Below, piece by piece: positions 17,284 through 26,235 of a stretch of 39,097 nt of DNA (position 1 is the stretch's first letter; every line of letters begins with the position of its first letter). The notes beneath the pieces were generated by a model. That model ran no database searches, was not told the origin of the DNA, and saw only the letters and a program-made list of their open reading frames with translations. This stretch comes from RGIG1995 sp045658315 (GTDB taxonomy: Bacteria; Bacillota; Clostridia; Oscillospirales; CAG-272), in the NCBI GenBank assembly GCA_045658315.1, contig JAZOUV010000042.1, positions 1 through 39,097 of the forward strand. Direction: 5' to 3'. The position numbers were made by a program, and so were the translations under genes.

Positions 17284-17862
17284 TTATAAAGGCGAAGTAT
17301 AACCGCAAAACAGAGGACTTATTTGCTTTCCGGACATAGCATACTCGAGTGTTTCGGGGAGGAGAGCAAATTTTGCAACAAGAGATGAAGGTTTATTTTC
17401 GGGGTCGTCTTGTACAAGGGGAACGAAATATATATTTTTTCGTGCAAGCAGCTTGCCGATGTTTACGAGGTTAGCTGAGAGGGCATCATTTGTAGCAAGA
17501 GCGATGACAAGCGGCTTGTTGTTTCTTAGATGAGCTTTTGCTGCCATAGTAACAGCGGAGTCGGTTATACCGTTTGCCAGTTTAGCAAGAGTATTGCCTG
17601 TACAGGGGCAAATTATCATAGCTTCGGGGCGGAGCTTGGGACCGATAGGTTCGGCATCCTGAACGGTATGTATGACCGTTTTACCGCATATTTCTTCAAA
17701 CCTTGATACGTGGTTGCAAGCTTTACCGAAGCGAGTATCGGTAGAGTAGGTCTTTTCACTCATGACGGGGAGAAAGTCATAGCCGCCATGACTCATAGCA
17801 TCAAGTAGCTCGAATGATGAGCTAAGCGTACAAAATGAACCGCACATAGCGTAACAGATCAT
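17284..17862 (-). CDS. dpaB: Dipicolinate synthase subunit B
   Basis: This flavoprotein-like subunit works with DpaA to make dipicolinic acid, the calcium chelator of the spore core, in the mother cell. The 192 residues match the SpoVFB family: an N-terminal MICYAMCGSFCT, then RPEAMIICPCTGNTLAKLANGITDSAVTMAAKAHLR, which is the phosphopantothenoylcysteine-decarboxylase-like flavin site, and PLVIALATNDALS. Its ATG overlaps the dpaA stop (ATGA), with GGAGG just upstream inside dpaA. Many clostridia lack SpoVF and make dipicolinate by another route, so its presence is a useful lineage trait. Confidence 0.92.
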   Translation of the reverse strand: MICYAMCGSFCTLSSSFELLDAMSHGGYDFLPVMSEKTYSTDTRFGKACNHVSRFEEICGKTVIHTVQDAEPIGPKLRPEAMIICPCTGNTLAKLANGITDSAVTMAAKAHLRNNKPLVIALATNDALSANLVNIGKLLARKNIYFVPLVQDDPENKPSSLVAKFALLPETLEYAMSGKQISPLFCGYTSPL

Positions 17863-18725
17863 AATAAACCTCCTTTCAGCTTAGATAGGACACAGTCGGC
17901 GATGATATTACCCGATGTTTCGGGAGCTACTTTGCCGGGTAAAGAAAGGGCAAAAACGACTTTTTTTGAAACAGATTTTGCGTATTCAAAGTCAGTTCCG
18001 CCGGGGGCAGAGGCAAGATCTATGATAACAACATCTTTTTTTGTTGAATCTATAATATTTTTGTTTATCCAAAGAGCCGGAACGGTGTTGAATATTATAT
18101 CTTTATCTCCCAAATAACGGGGAGCGTTATAAAAAGGCAGAGGGTGACAGCCGTCGGCTTCCGCCCAGGTGAGAGCCTGCTCACTTCTTGCGATGACAGT
18201 AACCTCAGCACCCATACTTTTTAAAAGTCTTGCAAGTATTTTTCCTATTCTTCCGTACCCCGCAACAACGCATTTTGAGCCAAAAAGAGTTTGAGTAGTT
18301 TCGTTTACAGCGATTGCAACGGCTCCTTCTGCTGTAGGAATGGCGTTAAGGACAGTCAGCCTTTCGGACATATAATAGTCGTAGGTTACACAGCCTTTTT
18401 GTGATACTTTTTTACAGAAATCTTCAGAGAGCTTTCCCCCGGCAATAATCTGATTTTCTTTCAGACAGGATAATAATTCGGCGATTTTTATATCTTTGTT
18501 ACATAGCGGTGCAAAAAGCCGTATTCCGTCTGTGGAGAAGGGAAGCGGGAGAACTATCATCGAAGCATCCGATACAGCACTTTTTATATCGGGGCATATT
18601 TTTGCCCCTTCCGTAGATTCGGGCAGACCGAATACGGATACAAGGTAGTTTTGTTTATACATGAAGCGGATGGCGGAAATCATACGCAGATCGCCACCAA
18701 TAACGCAAATTTTTATATCATTCAT
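17859..18725 (-). CDS. dpaA: Dipicolinate synthase subunit A
   Basis: This NAD(P)-dependent subunit of dipicolinate synthase acts on the dihydrodipicolinate branch of lysine synthesis during sporulation. The 288 residues carry an N-terminal region ending in the family segment VLPLPFSTDG. A Rossmann domain follows, with VVAGYGRIGKILARLLKSMGAEVTV around residues 150-175, and then IIDLASAPGGTD and ALSLPGKVAPETSG. I use the second ATG because AAGGAG abuts the first one, leaving no spacing, while the second lies 9 bp away. In Bacillus the operon is sigma-K dependent; I could not identify a convincing sigma-K promoter in the 200 bp upstream. Confidence 0.92.
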   Translation of the reverse strand: MNDIKICVIGGDLRMISAIRFMYKQNYLVSVFGLPESTEGAKICPDIKSAVSDASMIVLPLPFSTDGIRLFAPLCNKDIKIAELLSCLKENQIIAGGKLSEDFCKKVSQKGCVTYDYYMSERLTVLNAIPTAEGAVAIAVNETTQTLFGSKCVVAGYGRIGKILARLLKSMGAEVTVIARSEQALTWAEADGCHPLPFYNAPRYLGDKDIIFNTVPALWINKNIIDSTKKDVVIIDLASAPGGTDFEYAKSVSKKVVFALSLPGKVAPETSGNIIADCVLSKLKGGLL

Positions 18726-18843
18726 AATGTACATCTCCTTTTCGGTGAATATAGAATTACCGTAAATGTTTTAAACTTAATTTTGTGTTATTTTGCGGAC
18801 AAATAATTGTTGTCCTAATACATTTTATGAAAGGTTTTCTATA

Positions 18844-18872
18844 TTGACAATAAAGAATAAAATTGTTATAAT
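18844..18872 (+). promoter_or_regulatory. Consensus sigma-A promoter of miaB-mutS-mutL-tgt
   Basis: TTGACA (18844-18849), a 17-bp spacer and TATAAT (18867-18872) form a perfect consensus promoter about 60 bp before miaB. Confidence 0.85.
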
Positions 18873-18930
18873 ATAATAATAAAAATATAAAATGGGAAAA
18901 AATTGTTAGAATAAAAAGAAAAGGGGAACT

Positions 18931-20358
18931 ATGGAAAATAAAACTGTAAATATTACCCCCGAGCAAATAGAACAACAGTATGCCTTTATGATGTCGGTAA
19001 AGAAAAAAAACGATTTATTTACGGCGGATAAAGACAGAAGGCCGAAAGTGCACGTATTGACTTTTGGATGTCAGCAAAACGAAGCGGACAGTGAATATAT
19101 TGCGGGAATGGCACTTGAAATGGGTTACGAGCTGACTGACAAGCCTGAAGATGCAGAGCTTATTGTTGTAAACACCTGTGCCGTAAGAGAGCACGCAGAG
19201 CTGAGAGCATTATCGATAACGGGACAGTTCAAGCATTTGAAGAAAGCAAATCCCGACCTCAAGATAGGAATTTGCGGTTGTATGGTTACCCAGGAGCACC
19301 GTAAGGACGATATAAAGAACAAATATCCTTATGTTGATTTTCTTTTCGGCACAAATATGCTCTGGCGTTTTCCCGAAATATTGTTTGAAGCTTTTAGCCG
19401 AAAAAAGAGACTGTTTTATTTTGACCACGAAAGTGCCAATATCTGGGAAGGACTTCCTGTTGCAAGAGAAAGCGGCTTTAAGGCTTGGATAAGCGTTATG
19501 TACGGGTGTAACAATTTTTGCTCATACTGTGTTGTGCCTTATGTAAGGGGCAGAGAGAGAAGCAGACAGCCCGAGGCAATAATAAATCAAATAAAGGAAT
19601 TAGCGGCACTGGGGTATAAAGAATTTACATTACTCGGACAGAACGTAAACAGCTACGGTAAGGATTTAAGCATTGATTATGATTTTTCAGACCTGCTCAC
19701 CGATATATGTAAGATAGACGGTGATTTTTGGGTAAGGTTTATGACAAGCCACCCAAAAGATGCGTCCAAAAAGCTGATAGATACAATGGCAAGGGAAGAC
19801 AAGATAGTAAAGCATTTACATCTTCCTTTTCAGGCAGGAAATGACAGAGTTCTTAAGCTGATGAACAGGAAGTATAGTGCCGAAAGTTATTTCGAGCTTG
19901 TGTCTTACGCAAAAGAAAAAATGCCTGACGTGGGGCTGACAAGTGATGTTATAGTAGGTTTTCCTACCGAGACTGACGAGGAATTTGAGGACACTCTCGA
20001 AATGCTGAGAAAAGTGGAATTTGATTCGGTATATTCATTTATATATTCTCCGAGAAAAGATACTCCTGCAGCGGCTATGGAAGGTCAGATTCCCGATGAG
20101 ATAAAGAAAAGGCGTTTTACAAGACTTCTTGAGGTGCAGAACGGTATAACGAAGGATTTGAACAGCGAATACGTTGGCAATACGATAAAGATTCTGATTG
20201 AGGGCAAGAGCAAGACGGACAGCAATAAGTATACGGGCAGAAATGATAAGAACAGGCTCGTTCATATAGATGGTGACGAATCGCTTGTAGGTAAATTCTG
20301 CAATGTGCGAATAGATAGGGCTGATACTTTTGCTATGTACGGTACGGTAATTAATTGA
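18931..20358 (+). CDS. miaB: tRNA-2-methylthio-N6-dimethylallyladenosine synthase
   Basis: This radical-SAM methylthiotransferase adds the methylthio group to i6A37 in tRNAs reading UNN codons. The 475 residues hold the three expected parts. The N-terminal methylthiotransferase domain has its cluster cysteines in TFGCQQNEADSE, NTCAVRE and GICGCMVTQE. The radical-SAM core has CNNFCSYCVVPYVRGRERSR near residue 194. A C-terminal TRAM domain carries IKILIEGKS and ends in CNVRIDRADTF. A strong AAGGGGAA site precedes the ATG. It leads an operon with mutS only 16 bp downstream. Confidence 0.95.
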   Translation: MENKTVNITPEQIEQQYAFMMSVKKKNDLFTADKDRRPKVHVLTFGCQQNEADSEYIAGMALEMGYELTDKPEDAELIVVNTCAVREHAELRALSITGQFKHLKKANPDLKIGICGCMVTQEHRKDDIKNKYPYVDFLFGTNMLWRFPEILFEAFSRKKRLFYFDHESANIWEGLPVARESGFKAWISVMYGCNNFCSYCVVPYVRGRERSRQPEAIINQIKELAALGYKEFTLLGQNVNSYGKDLSIDYDFSDLLTDICKIDGDFWVRFMTSHPKDASKKLIDTMAREDKIVKHLHLPFQAGNDRVLKLMNRKYSAESYFELVSYAKEKMPDVGLTSDVIVGFPTETDEEFEDTLEMLRKVEFDSVYSFIYSPRKDTPAAAMEGQIPDEIKKRRFTRLLEVQNGITKDLNSEYVGNTIKILIEGKSKTDSNKYTGRNDKNRLVHIDGDESLVGKFCNVRIDRADTFAMYGTVIN

Positions 20359-20374
20359 ATGTGAGGAAAATATT

Positions 20375-22966
20375 ATGGCTGTAACACCTATGATGCAGCA
20401 ATACCTTGATATAAAAGAGAAGAATAAGGATTGCATTATCTTTTTCAGATTAGGCGACTTTTACGAGATGTTTTTTGACGATGCGGTTCTTGTTTCGCGT
20501 GAGCTTGAATTAACCTTAACGGGAAGAGACTGCGGCGAGGGACAGAGAGCCCCGATGTGCGGAGTGCCTTATCATGCGGTTGACAACTACCTTGGCAGAC
20601 TTGTAGCCAAGGGGTATAAGGTTGCTATATGTGAACAGACCGAAGACCCGTCTCAAGCAAAGGATATTGTAAGAAGAGAGATAGTAAGAATAGTAACACC
20701 CGGAACGGTTATTGAAAGTGAGCTTCTGACCGAAAATAAGAATAACTATCTTTGTTCCGTTTACCTTGACGGAAAGGGGGCGGGAGTTACGTTTGCAGAT
20801 GTTTCGACGGGCGATATTTGTGCTACGGAGATAACAGGCGAACAGTACGCTCAGAGGCTTCTTAATGAAATAGCGACCTATGCTCCCCGTGAGATAATGA
20901 TTAATATAAAAAAAGAGATGTGCCGTGGGCTGTACGATTATGCTATACAGAGACTAAACGCTTTTGTGAACGATAATCAGTCAGACAGATACGAGTTATC
21001 TTATGCTAAGAGCGTTATTATAAAGCAGTTTGGTAAGCTCCCCATTGAAAACGGAGACAAAATAAGCGATGCCGTTATTTGTTCTGCGGGAGCACTTTTA
21101 GATTATATAAACGAGACGCAGAAGACCGATAGTTCATATATAAAAGAGCTGAACATATACCATTCGGGGCAGTATCTTGAAATTGATATGAACACAAGGC
21201 GAAATCTTGAGTTGACCGAGACTATGCGTTCAAAGGAGAAAAAGGGCAGTCTCCTTTGGGTACTTGACAAGACGAAGTCGTCTATGGGTGCAAGACTTAT
21301 AAGAAAATGGGTTGAGACACCTCTTATAAATACTTATTACATAACACGCAGACAGAATGCCGTAACCGAGCTTTACAATGATTATTTCAAGCGAGAAGAG
21401 TTAGCGGACTGTATGAAGGGTGTGCTTGACCTTGAAAGACTTATGACCAAGGTTATGTACGGAAGTGCCGGGGGCAAGGATTTAAAATCGATTTCCCAGA
21501 CACTTTCGGTTATTCCTGCGGTGAAAGAGCTTTTGGCGGAATTTAAGAGTGATGAATTAAAGGGCGTACACGACTCTATAGATGAGCTTCGCGATATATA
21601 TGACCTTATTGAATCGGCAATTGTGGAGGAGCCTCCGTTTTCGATACGCGAGGGAGGTATAATCAAGAAGGGATACAGCGAAGAGGTTGACCGATTGAAT
21701 GACGTTATAAACAACGGCAAACAGTATGTCAGAGACCTTGAAGAACGCGAAAAAGAGAAGACGGGGATAAAGAAGCTCAAGGTGGGGTATAACAGAGTAT
21801 TTGGCTATTATATAGAGATTTTGCGTTCAAATACGGAGCCCGTTCCCGAAAATTATATAAGAAAGCAGACGCTTGCAAACTGTGAAAGATATATTTCTCA
21901 GGAATTAAAGGATCTTGAGTCCACGATTCTCGGAGCTTCCGACAGAATTGCGGGTATTGAATATGAGATATTCCAAAGAATAAGAGAAAAAATAGCAGAG
22001 CAGGCGGAGAGAATACAAGAAACGGCTTACAAACTTGCGTTGATAGACGTATACGTAAGCCTTGCCGATGTTGCAGTAAAGAACAATTATGTGTGCCCGG
22101 AGGTAGATTACAGTGACGTAATCGACATAAAAGATGGCAGACACCCCGTAGTTGAGATGTTTGTAAAGGACAGCTATTTTGTACCCAACGATACACAGCT
22201 TGATACCGGCAGAAACAGACTTATGCTTATAACAGGTCCAAATATGGCAGGTAAATCTACATATATGAGACAGGTTGCATTGATAGTGCTGATGGCTCAG
22301 ATAGGGAGCTACGTTCCCGCAAAGGACGCAAGGATTGGTGTTGTTGATAAGATATTCACGCGAATAGGTGCATCGGATGACCTTGCAAGCGGACAGTCTA
22401 CTTTTATGCTTGAGATGAACGAGGTTGCGTATATTCTCAAGAATGCAACGAAGAAGAGCTTTATTATATACGACGAGATAGGCAGAGGAACGAGCACTTT
22501 TGACGGTATGAGTATAGCAAAGGCTGTCGCGGAATACAGTGCAGGCAAGAAGCTGGGGGCAAAGACGTTGTTTGCAACACATTATCATGAGATGACTACC
22601 CTTGAGGGACAGACAGACGGTGTTGTGAATTACAATATTGCGGCGAAGAAAAAGGGGGATGAGCTTATTTTTCTTCGCAAGATAGTTAAGGGGGCAACAG
22701 ATGACAGCTACGGAATTGAGGTTGCACTTTTGGCAGGTGTGCCTAACCCTGTAATTAAGAGGGCGAAGGAGATCTTAAAAGAGATTGAGACCGAGGGAAG
22801 ACCGACTGTACGGGTGACAAATACGGTCGAGAATGAGGAAGTACTGTCGTTTGAGAGCCTTGCGAATAACGAGGTTATAGAGAAACTGAAGGGCGTTGAT
22901 TTAAATACAACGACGCCGATAGAAGCACTTGGAGTGCTGTTTGATTTAAAAAAGATGATACAGTAA
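20375..22966 (+). CDS. mutS: DNA mismatch repair protein MutS
   Basis: MutS recognises mismatched bases and small loops and, with ATP, recruits MutL. The 863 residues are a normal length. The mismatch-reading Phe-X-Glu is in RLGDFYEMFFDDA near residue 28-30. The core and clamp domains follow. The ATPase has Walker A GPNMAGKST (about residue 617), IFTRIGASDDLASGQSTFM, the Walker B IIYDEIGRGTSTFDG, and ATHYHEM. The end, TPIEALGVLFDLKK, matches the family. It overlaps no neighbour; mutL starts 23 bp later in the same transcript. Confidence 0.97.
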   Translation: MAVTPMMQQYLDIKEKNKDCIIFFRLGDFYEMFFDDAVLVSRELELTLTGRDCGEGQRAPMCGVPYHAVDNYLGRLVAKGYKVAICEQTEDPSQAKDIVRREIVRIVTPGTVIESELLTENKNNYLCSVYLDGKGAGVTFADVSTGDICATEITGEQYAQRLLNEIATYAPREIMINIKKEMCRGLYDYAIQRLNAFVNDNQSDRYELSYAKSVIIKQFGKLPIENGDKISDAVICSAGALLDYINETQKTDSSYIKELNIYHSGQYLEIDMNTRRNLELTETMRSKEKKGSLLWVLDKTKSSMGARLIRKWVETPLINTYYITRRQNAVTELYNDYFKREELADCMKGVLDLERLMTKVMYGSAGGKDLKSISQTLSVIPAVKELLAEFKSDELKGVHDSIDELRDIYDLIESAIVEEPPFSIREGGIIKKGYSEEVDRLNDVINNGKQYVRDLEEREKEKTGIKKLKVGYNRVFGYYIEILRSNTEPVPENYIRKQTLANCERYISQELKDLESTILGASDRIAGIEYEIFQRIREKIAEQAERIQETAYKLALIDVYVSLADVAVKNNYVCPEVDYSDVIDIKDGRHPVVEMFVKDSYFVPNDTQLDTGRNRLMLITGPNMAGKSTYMRQVALIVLMAQIGSYVPAKDARIGVVDKIFTRIGASDDLASGQSTFMLEMNEVAYILKNATKKSFIIYDEIGRGTSTFDGMSIAKAVAEYSAGKKLGAKTLFATHYHEMTTLEGQTDGVVNYNIAAKKKGDELIFLRKIVKGATDDSYGIEVALLAGVPNPVIKRAKEILKEIETEGRPTVRVTNTVENEEVLSFESLANNEVIEKLKGVDLNTTTPIEALGVLFDLKKMIQ

Positions 22967-22989
22967 TAAAAGCCGAGGTGAGGTAATAC

Positions 22990-24969
22990 ATGGGAATAAT
23001 TAATGTACTTGATATCCATGTAGCGAACCTTATTGCCGCAGGTGAGGTTGTTGAAAGACCTGCATCGGCAGTAAAGGAGCTTATTGAAAACTCAATAGAC
23101 GCAGGGGCAACTAAGATTACCGTTGAAATAAAAAAAGGTGGTATAGCCTTTATACGTGTGTGTGATAATGGCAAGGGAATGAGCAGAGAAGACGTTCCCG
23201 TGTGTATACAACGCCATGCAACAAGTAAAATAAGCAATCAGTGGGATCTTGGCAAGATCATGACGCTCGGTTTCAGAGGCGAGGCTTTGGCGGCGATATC
23301 TTCTGTGTCTAAGGTGCGAATTATGACCAAGAGACGTGAAGATAAGTCGGGAACATTGATGATGTGCGAGCCCGGAGAAGAGGTTGTAGTTGCAGAAACA
23401 GGGTGTCCCGACGGTACGACTGTTATTGTTGAGGAGCTTTTTGCAAATGTGCCTGCAAGAAGAAAGTTTTTGAAAAAGGATATGAGCGAGGGAATGGCAG
23501 TTTCAAATGTTGTTGAGAAGCTGGCACTTTCGAGACCTGATATTGCTTTTAAATTTATTAGTGATGACAGCGTAAAATTTTCAACTGTCGGTGACGGTAA
23601 GCTGGCAAATGTTATATATGCTTTGTACGGCAGAGACTTTATAAAGAGAATGACGGCGGTAAGCTGGCTTACAGAGGGAGTTAAGGTTTGCGGATATATA
23701 GGCAATCCCGATAATGTTAAGAATAACCGTAATCAGCAGATTATTTTTGTTAATGACAGATTTATAAGAAACAAGACTGTGTCAGCAGCTCTTGAACAGG
23801 CATATGATTCATATATTCCCGATGGGAAATTCCCATGTTGTGTATTGAGGATAGAGGTTCATCCCGCATTTGTTGATGCAAACGTTCATCCCACGAAGGC
23901 AGAAGTTAAATTCAGCGACGAAAGACAGATATTTGAAGCTGTTTATTCTACAGTGAGATGTGCACTTGAAAAGACGGTTGCACGTCCCGAAATTTTGGTT
24001 AGCAAGGATGTGGCGTTTGATTCGGTACAGTATGAGAACAGCAAAAAACAAGAGGGACTGAATATTATCAATTCATTTATTCCGATAGAGGAACGCGAGG
24101 AAAAGGCAAATCCTGAAAGAATTTCGTTTACAGAGGAAATGAAGATTGAGAAGGATTTTGCGTTCTTGGGTAATTTTGAGGCGGATCTGATTTCTAAAGA
24201 GGGGAAACCGAAGGACGTAATTGCAGATGAGCCGGTTATAAGTGTTCCGAAGCTTGATAATATACAGAATAACGAAATGTTTTTTTCGCCCGATGCGGTG
24301 TTGGATGAGAATTATAGCGGCAGAGAAGAAAGTCCGGGCGGTAAATATGTTTATGAAGCATCGGATGATGCCAAGACTGAGGAACTGCCGTTTTATAAGA
24401 TAATCGGCGAAGCTTTTTATTCATATATTTTTGTGGAGCTTGCAGACAAGATACTTATAATAGACAAGCACGCCGCCCACGAGCGTATAATATTTGAGGA
24501 ATTGAAAAGAAATATGAAGAAGAAAAAGAATGTTCTTCAGTTTTTACTGGTTCCCGTGAGCGTACAGCTTGATTCTGTTGAAAAGGCGGCTGCAGAAGAA
24601 TATTGCGACGATATTTCGGCTATAGGCTTTGAAATGAGAGTGGAAGAAAACGGCGAATTGATGCTTTATGCAATTCCTGTAGGGCTTGAGCTTGACGGGG
24701 CAGTGGATCTGTTTATGACAGTTTGCACGAGATTATCCCAAGGTACGGGAAGTGCTGAGCTGACGAAGGATATAGTGTTTGAAAAGGCATTATATCAAGC
24801 AAGCTGTAAGGCGGCAATAAAGGCGGGACGACCCGATGCAAAGGAAGATACCGAAGCGTTTGTAAAAAGGCTTATGACATTGCCGGATATAAAATACTGC
24901 CCTCATGGCAGACCGGTTGCATTTGAGGTAACGAAGGACAGCATTGAGAAGCAGTTTAAGCGTAAATGA
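22990..24969 (+). CDS. mutL: DNA mismatch repair protein MutL
   Basis: MutL is the ATP-driven matchmaker of mismatch repair and, in bacteria without MutH, the nicking endonuclease. The 659 residues begin with the GHKL ATPase: GEVVERPASAVKELIENSID, DNGKGM and GFRGEALAAISSV, then NDRFIRNK and DANVHPTKAEVKFS. After a variable linker (about 370-470) the C-terminal domain carries the endonuclease motif DKHAAHERIIFEE. Lys replaces the usual Gln of DQHA, but the metal ligands are kept. ACKAAIKAG and CPHGRP follow. This indicates an active endonuclease-type MutL. Confidence 0.96.
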   Translation: MGIINVLDIHVANLIAAGEVVERPASAVKELIENSIDAGATKITVEIKKGGIAFIRVCDNGKGMSREDVPVCIQRHATSKISNQWDLGKIMTLGFRGEALAAISSVSKVRIMTKRREDKSGTLMMCEPGEEVVVAETGCPDGTTVIVEELFANVPARRKFLKKDMSEGMAVSNVVEKLALSRPDIAFKFISDDSVKFSTVGDGKLANVIYALYGRDFIKRMTAVSWLTEGVKVCGYIGNPDNVKNNRNQQIIFVNDRFIRNKTVSAALEQAYDSYIPDGKFPCCVLRIEVHPAFVDANVHPTKAEVKFSDERQIFEAVYSTVRCALEKTVARPEILVSKDVAFDSVQYENSKKQEGLNIINSFIPIEEREEKANPERISFTEEMKIEKDFAFLGNFEADLISKEGKPKDVIADEPVISVPKLDNIQNNEMFFSPDAVLDENYSGREESPGGKYVYEASDDAKTEELPFYKIIGEAFYSYIFVELADKILIIDKHAAHERIIFEELKRNMKKKKNVLQFLLVPVSVQLDSVEKAAAEEYCDDISAIGFEMRVEENGELMLYAIPVGLELDGAVDLFMTVCTRLSQGTGSAELTKDIVFEKALYQASCKAAIKAGRPDAKEDTEAFVKRLMTLPDIKYCPHGRPVAFEVTKDSIEKQFKRK

Positions 24970-24999
24970 TAGGTTACAAAAGTTTTTTGAGGAGATATT

Positions 25000-26133
25000 A
25001 TGGCTTTTAAATTATTGAAAACAGAGGGGAATGCAAGACGAGGCGTGTTTGAGACTCCTCACGGCGATATACAGACTCCGGTGTTTATGAATGTTGGTAC
25101 AAGTGCTGCGATAAAGGGCGGAGTATCAACTATGGATCTGCGTGAAATAAAGTGTCAAGTGGAGCTGTCGAATACTTATCACCTTCATATAAGACCGGGA
25201 GATAAGCTTATTAAGGAGCTTGGCGGTCTTCATAAATTTTTTAACTGGGATGGCCCCATTCTGACAGACTCGGGCGGTTTCCAGGTGTTCTCACTGGCAC
25301 AGCTCCGTAAGATAACCGAAGAGGGCGTTGCATTTCAGTCTCATATGGACGGAAAGAAGATATTTATGGGTCCCGAGGAGTCGATGCAGATACAGTCAAA
25401 TTTAGGCTCCGATATAGCAATGGCGTTTGATGAGTGTGTTGAAAATCCTGCGGAATATCTTTATTCAAAGAGGTCGTGTGAAAGAACGACACGTTGGCTT
25501 TACAGATGTAAGGCAGAGCTTGAGAGACTTAACTCATTGCCCGATACGGTGAATCCCAAGCAGATGCTTTGGGGAATAAATCAAGGCTGTACTTATAACG
25601 ACTTGCGGATTGAGCATATGAAGCAGATAGCAGAGCTTGACCTGCCGGGATATGCTATAGGCGGTTTGGCTGTTGGTGAACCGGCAGAGATTATGTATGA
25701 TGTTATCGACCATGTTGAGCCGTTTATGCCCAAGAACAAGCCGAGATATCTTATGGGGGTGGGAACACCCGTAAATATACTTGAGGCAGTACACAGAGGA
25801 GTTGACTTTTTTGACTGCGTAATGCCCAGCAGAAATGCAAGACACGCAAACCTGTTTACCTGGAAGGGTAAAATGAATTTGAATAATGAAAAGTTCTTTA
25901 ATGATCCGAGACCTATTGATGAGGACTGTAACTGTCCGGTTTGCAAAAGCTATAGCCGTGCATACATCAGACACTTATTTAAGGCAAGAGAAATGCTCGG
26001 TATGCGTCTCTGTGTTCTTCATAACCTGTATTTTTATAATGAGCTTATGGAGAAGATAAGAGAGCACCTCGATAACGGTACTTTTGAGACTTTCTACAAC
26101 GAGTACAGAGAAACATTAGAATACAGATTATAA
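25000..26133 (+). CDS. tgt: tRNA-guanine transglycosylase
   Basis: This enzyme exchanges guanine 34 for preQ1 in tRNAs for Asp, Asn, His and Tyr, on the path to queuosine. The 377 residues are standard. NTYHLHIRPG and ILTDSGGFQVFSL carry the active-site Asp region, GLAVGEP lies in the TIM barrel, and DFFDCVMPSRNARH contains the nucleophile Asp. The zinc site is CNCPVCKSYSRAYIRHLF plus a later His in CVLHNLYF. GGAGATATT precedes the ATG. It closes the miaB-mutS-mutL operon; no queuosine precursor gene is next to it. Confidence 0.96.
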   Translation: MAFKLLKTEGNARRGVFETPHGDIQTPVFMNVGTSAAIKGGVSTMDLREIKCQVELSNTYHLHIRPGDKLIKELGGLHKFFNWDGPILTDSGGFQVFSLAQLRKITEEGVAFQSHMDGKKIFMGPEESMQIQSNLGSDIAMAFDECVENPAEYLYSKRSCERTTRWLYRCKAELERLNSLPDTVNPKQMLWGINQGCTYNDLRIEHMKQIAELDLPGYAIGGLAVGEPAEIMYDVIDHVEPFMPKNKPRYLMGVGTPVNILEAVHRGVDFFDCVMPSRNARHANLFTWKGKMNLNNEKFFNDPRPIDEDCNCPVCKSYSRAYIRHLFKAREMLGMRLCVLHNLYFYNELMEKIREHLDNGTFETFYNEYRETLEYRL

Positions 26134-26139
26134 AAATAT

Positions 26140-26204
26140 CCCCCCGCCGAGATCCTTCGTTTCGCTGATGCTACACTTGAGGATGATATGGCGGGGGGCT
26201 TTAT
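26140..26204. terminator. Bidirectional long hairpin between tgt and the phosphate transporter
   Basis: CCCCCCGCC (26140-26148) pairs perfectly with GGCGGGGGG (26190-26198). An inner stem, ATCCT/AGGAT, extends the structure, and T-rich tracts lie on both outer sides. It fits a terminator shared by two converging genes. The long inner part (26149-26189) is unusual and resembles palindromic intergenic repeats that recur in clostridial genomes. Confidence 0.7.
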
Positions 26205-26235
26205 TTGTTTTTTCTTAACTTAATGACAATAGGTT

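Noticed and set aside
18735..18843. Sigma-K promoter for dpaA-dpaB
   Set aside because: The region was searched on the minus strand for CATA-type -10 sequences; only poor matches were found, so no promoter is claimed.
21905..22588. A 227-codon antisense frame inside mutS
   Set aside because: It runs opposite the MutS ATPase region and is a shadow of that conserved coding sequence.
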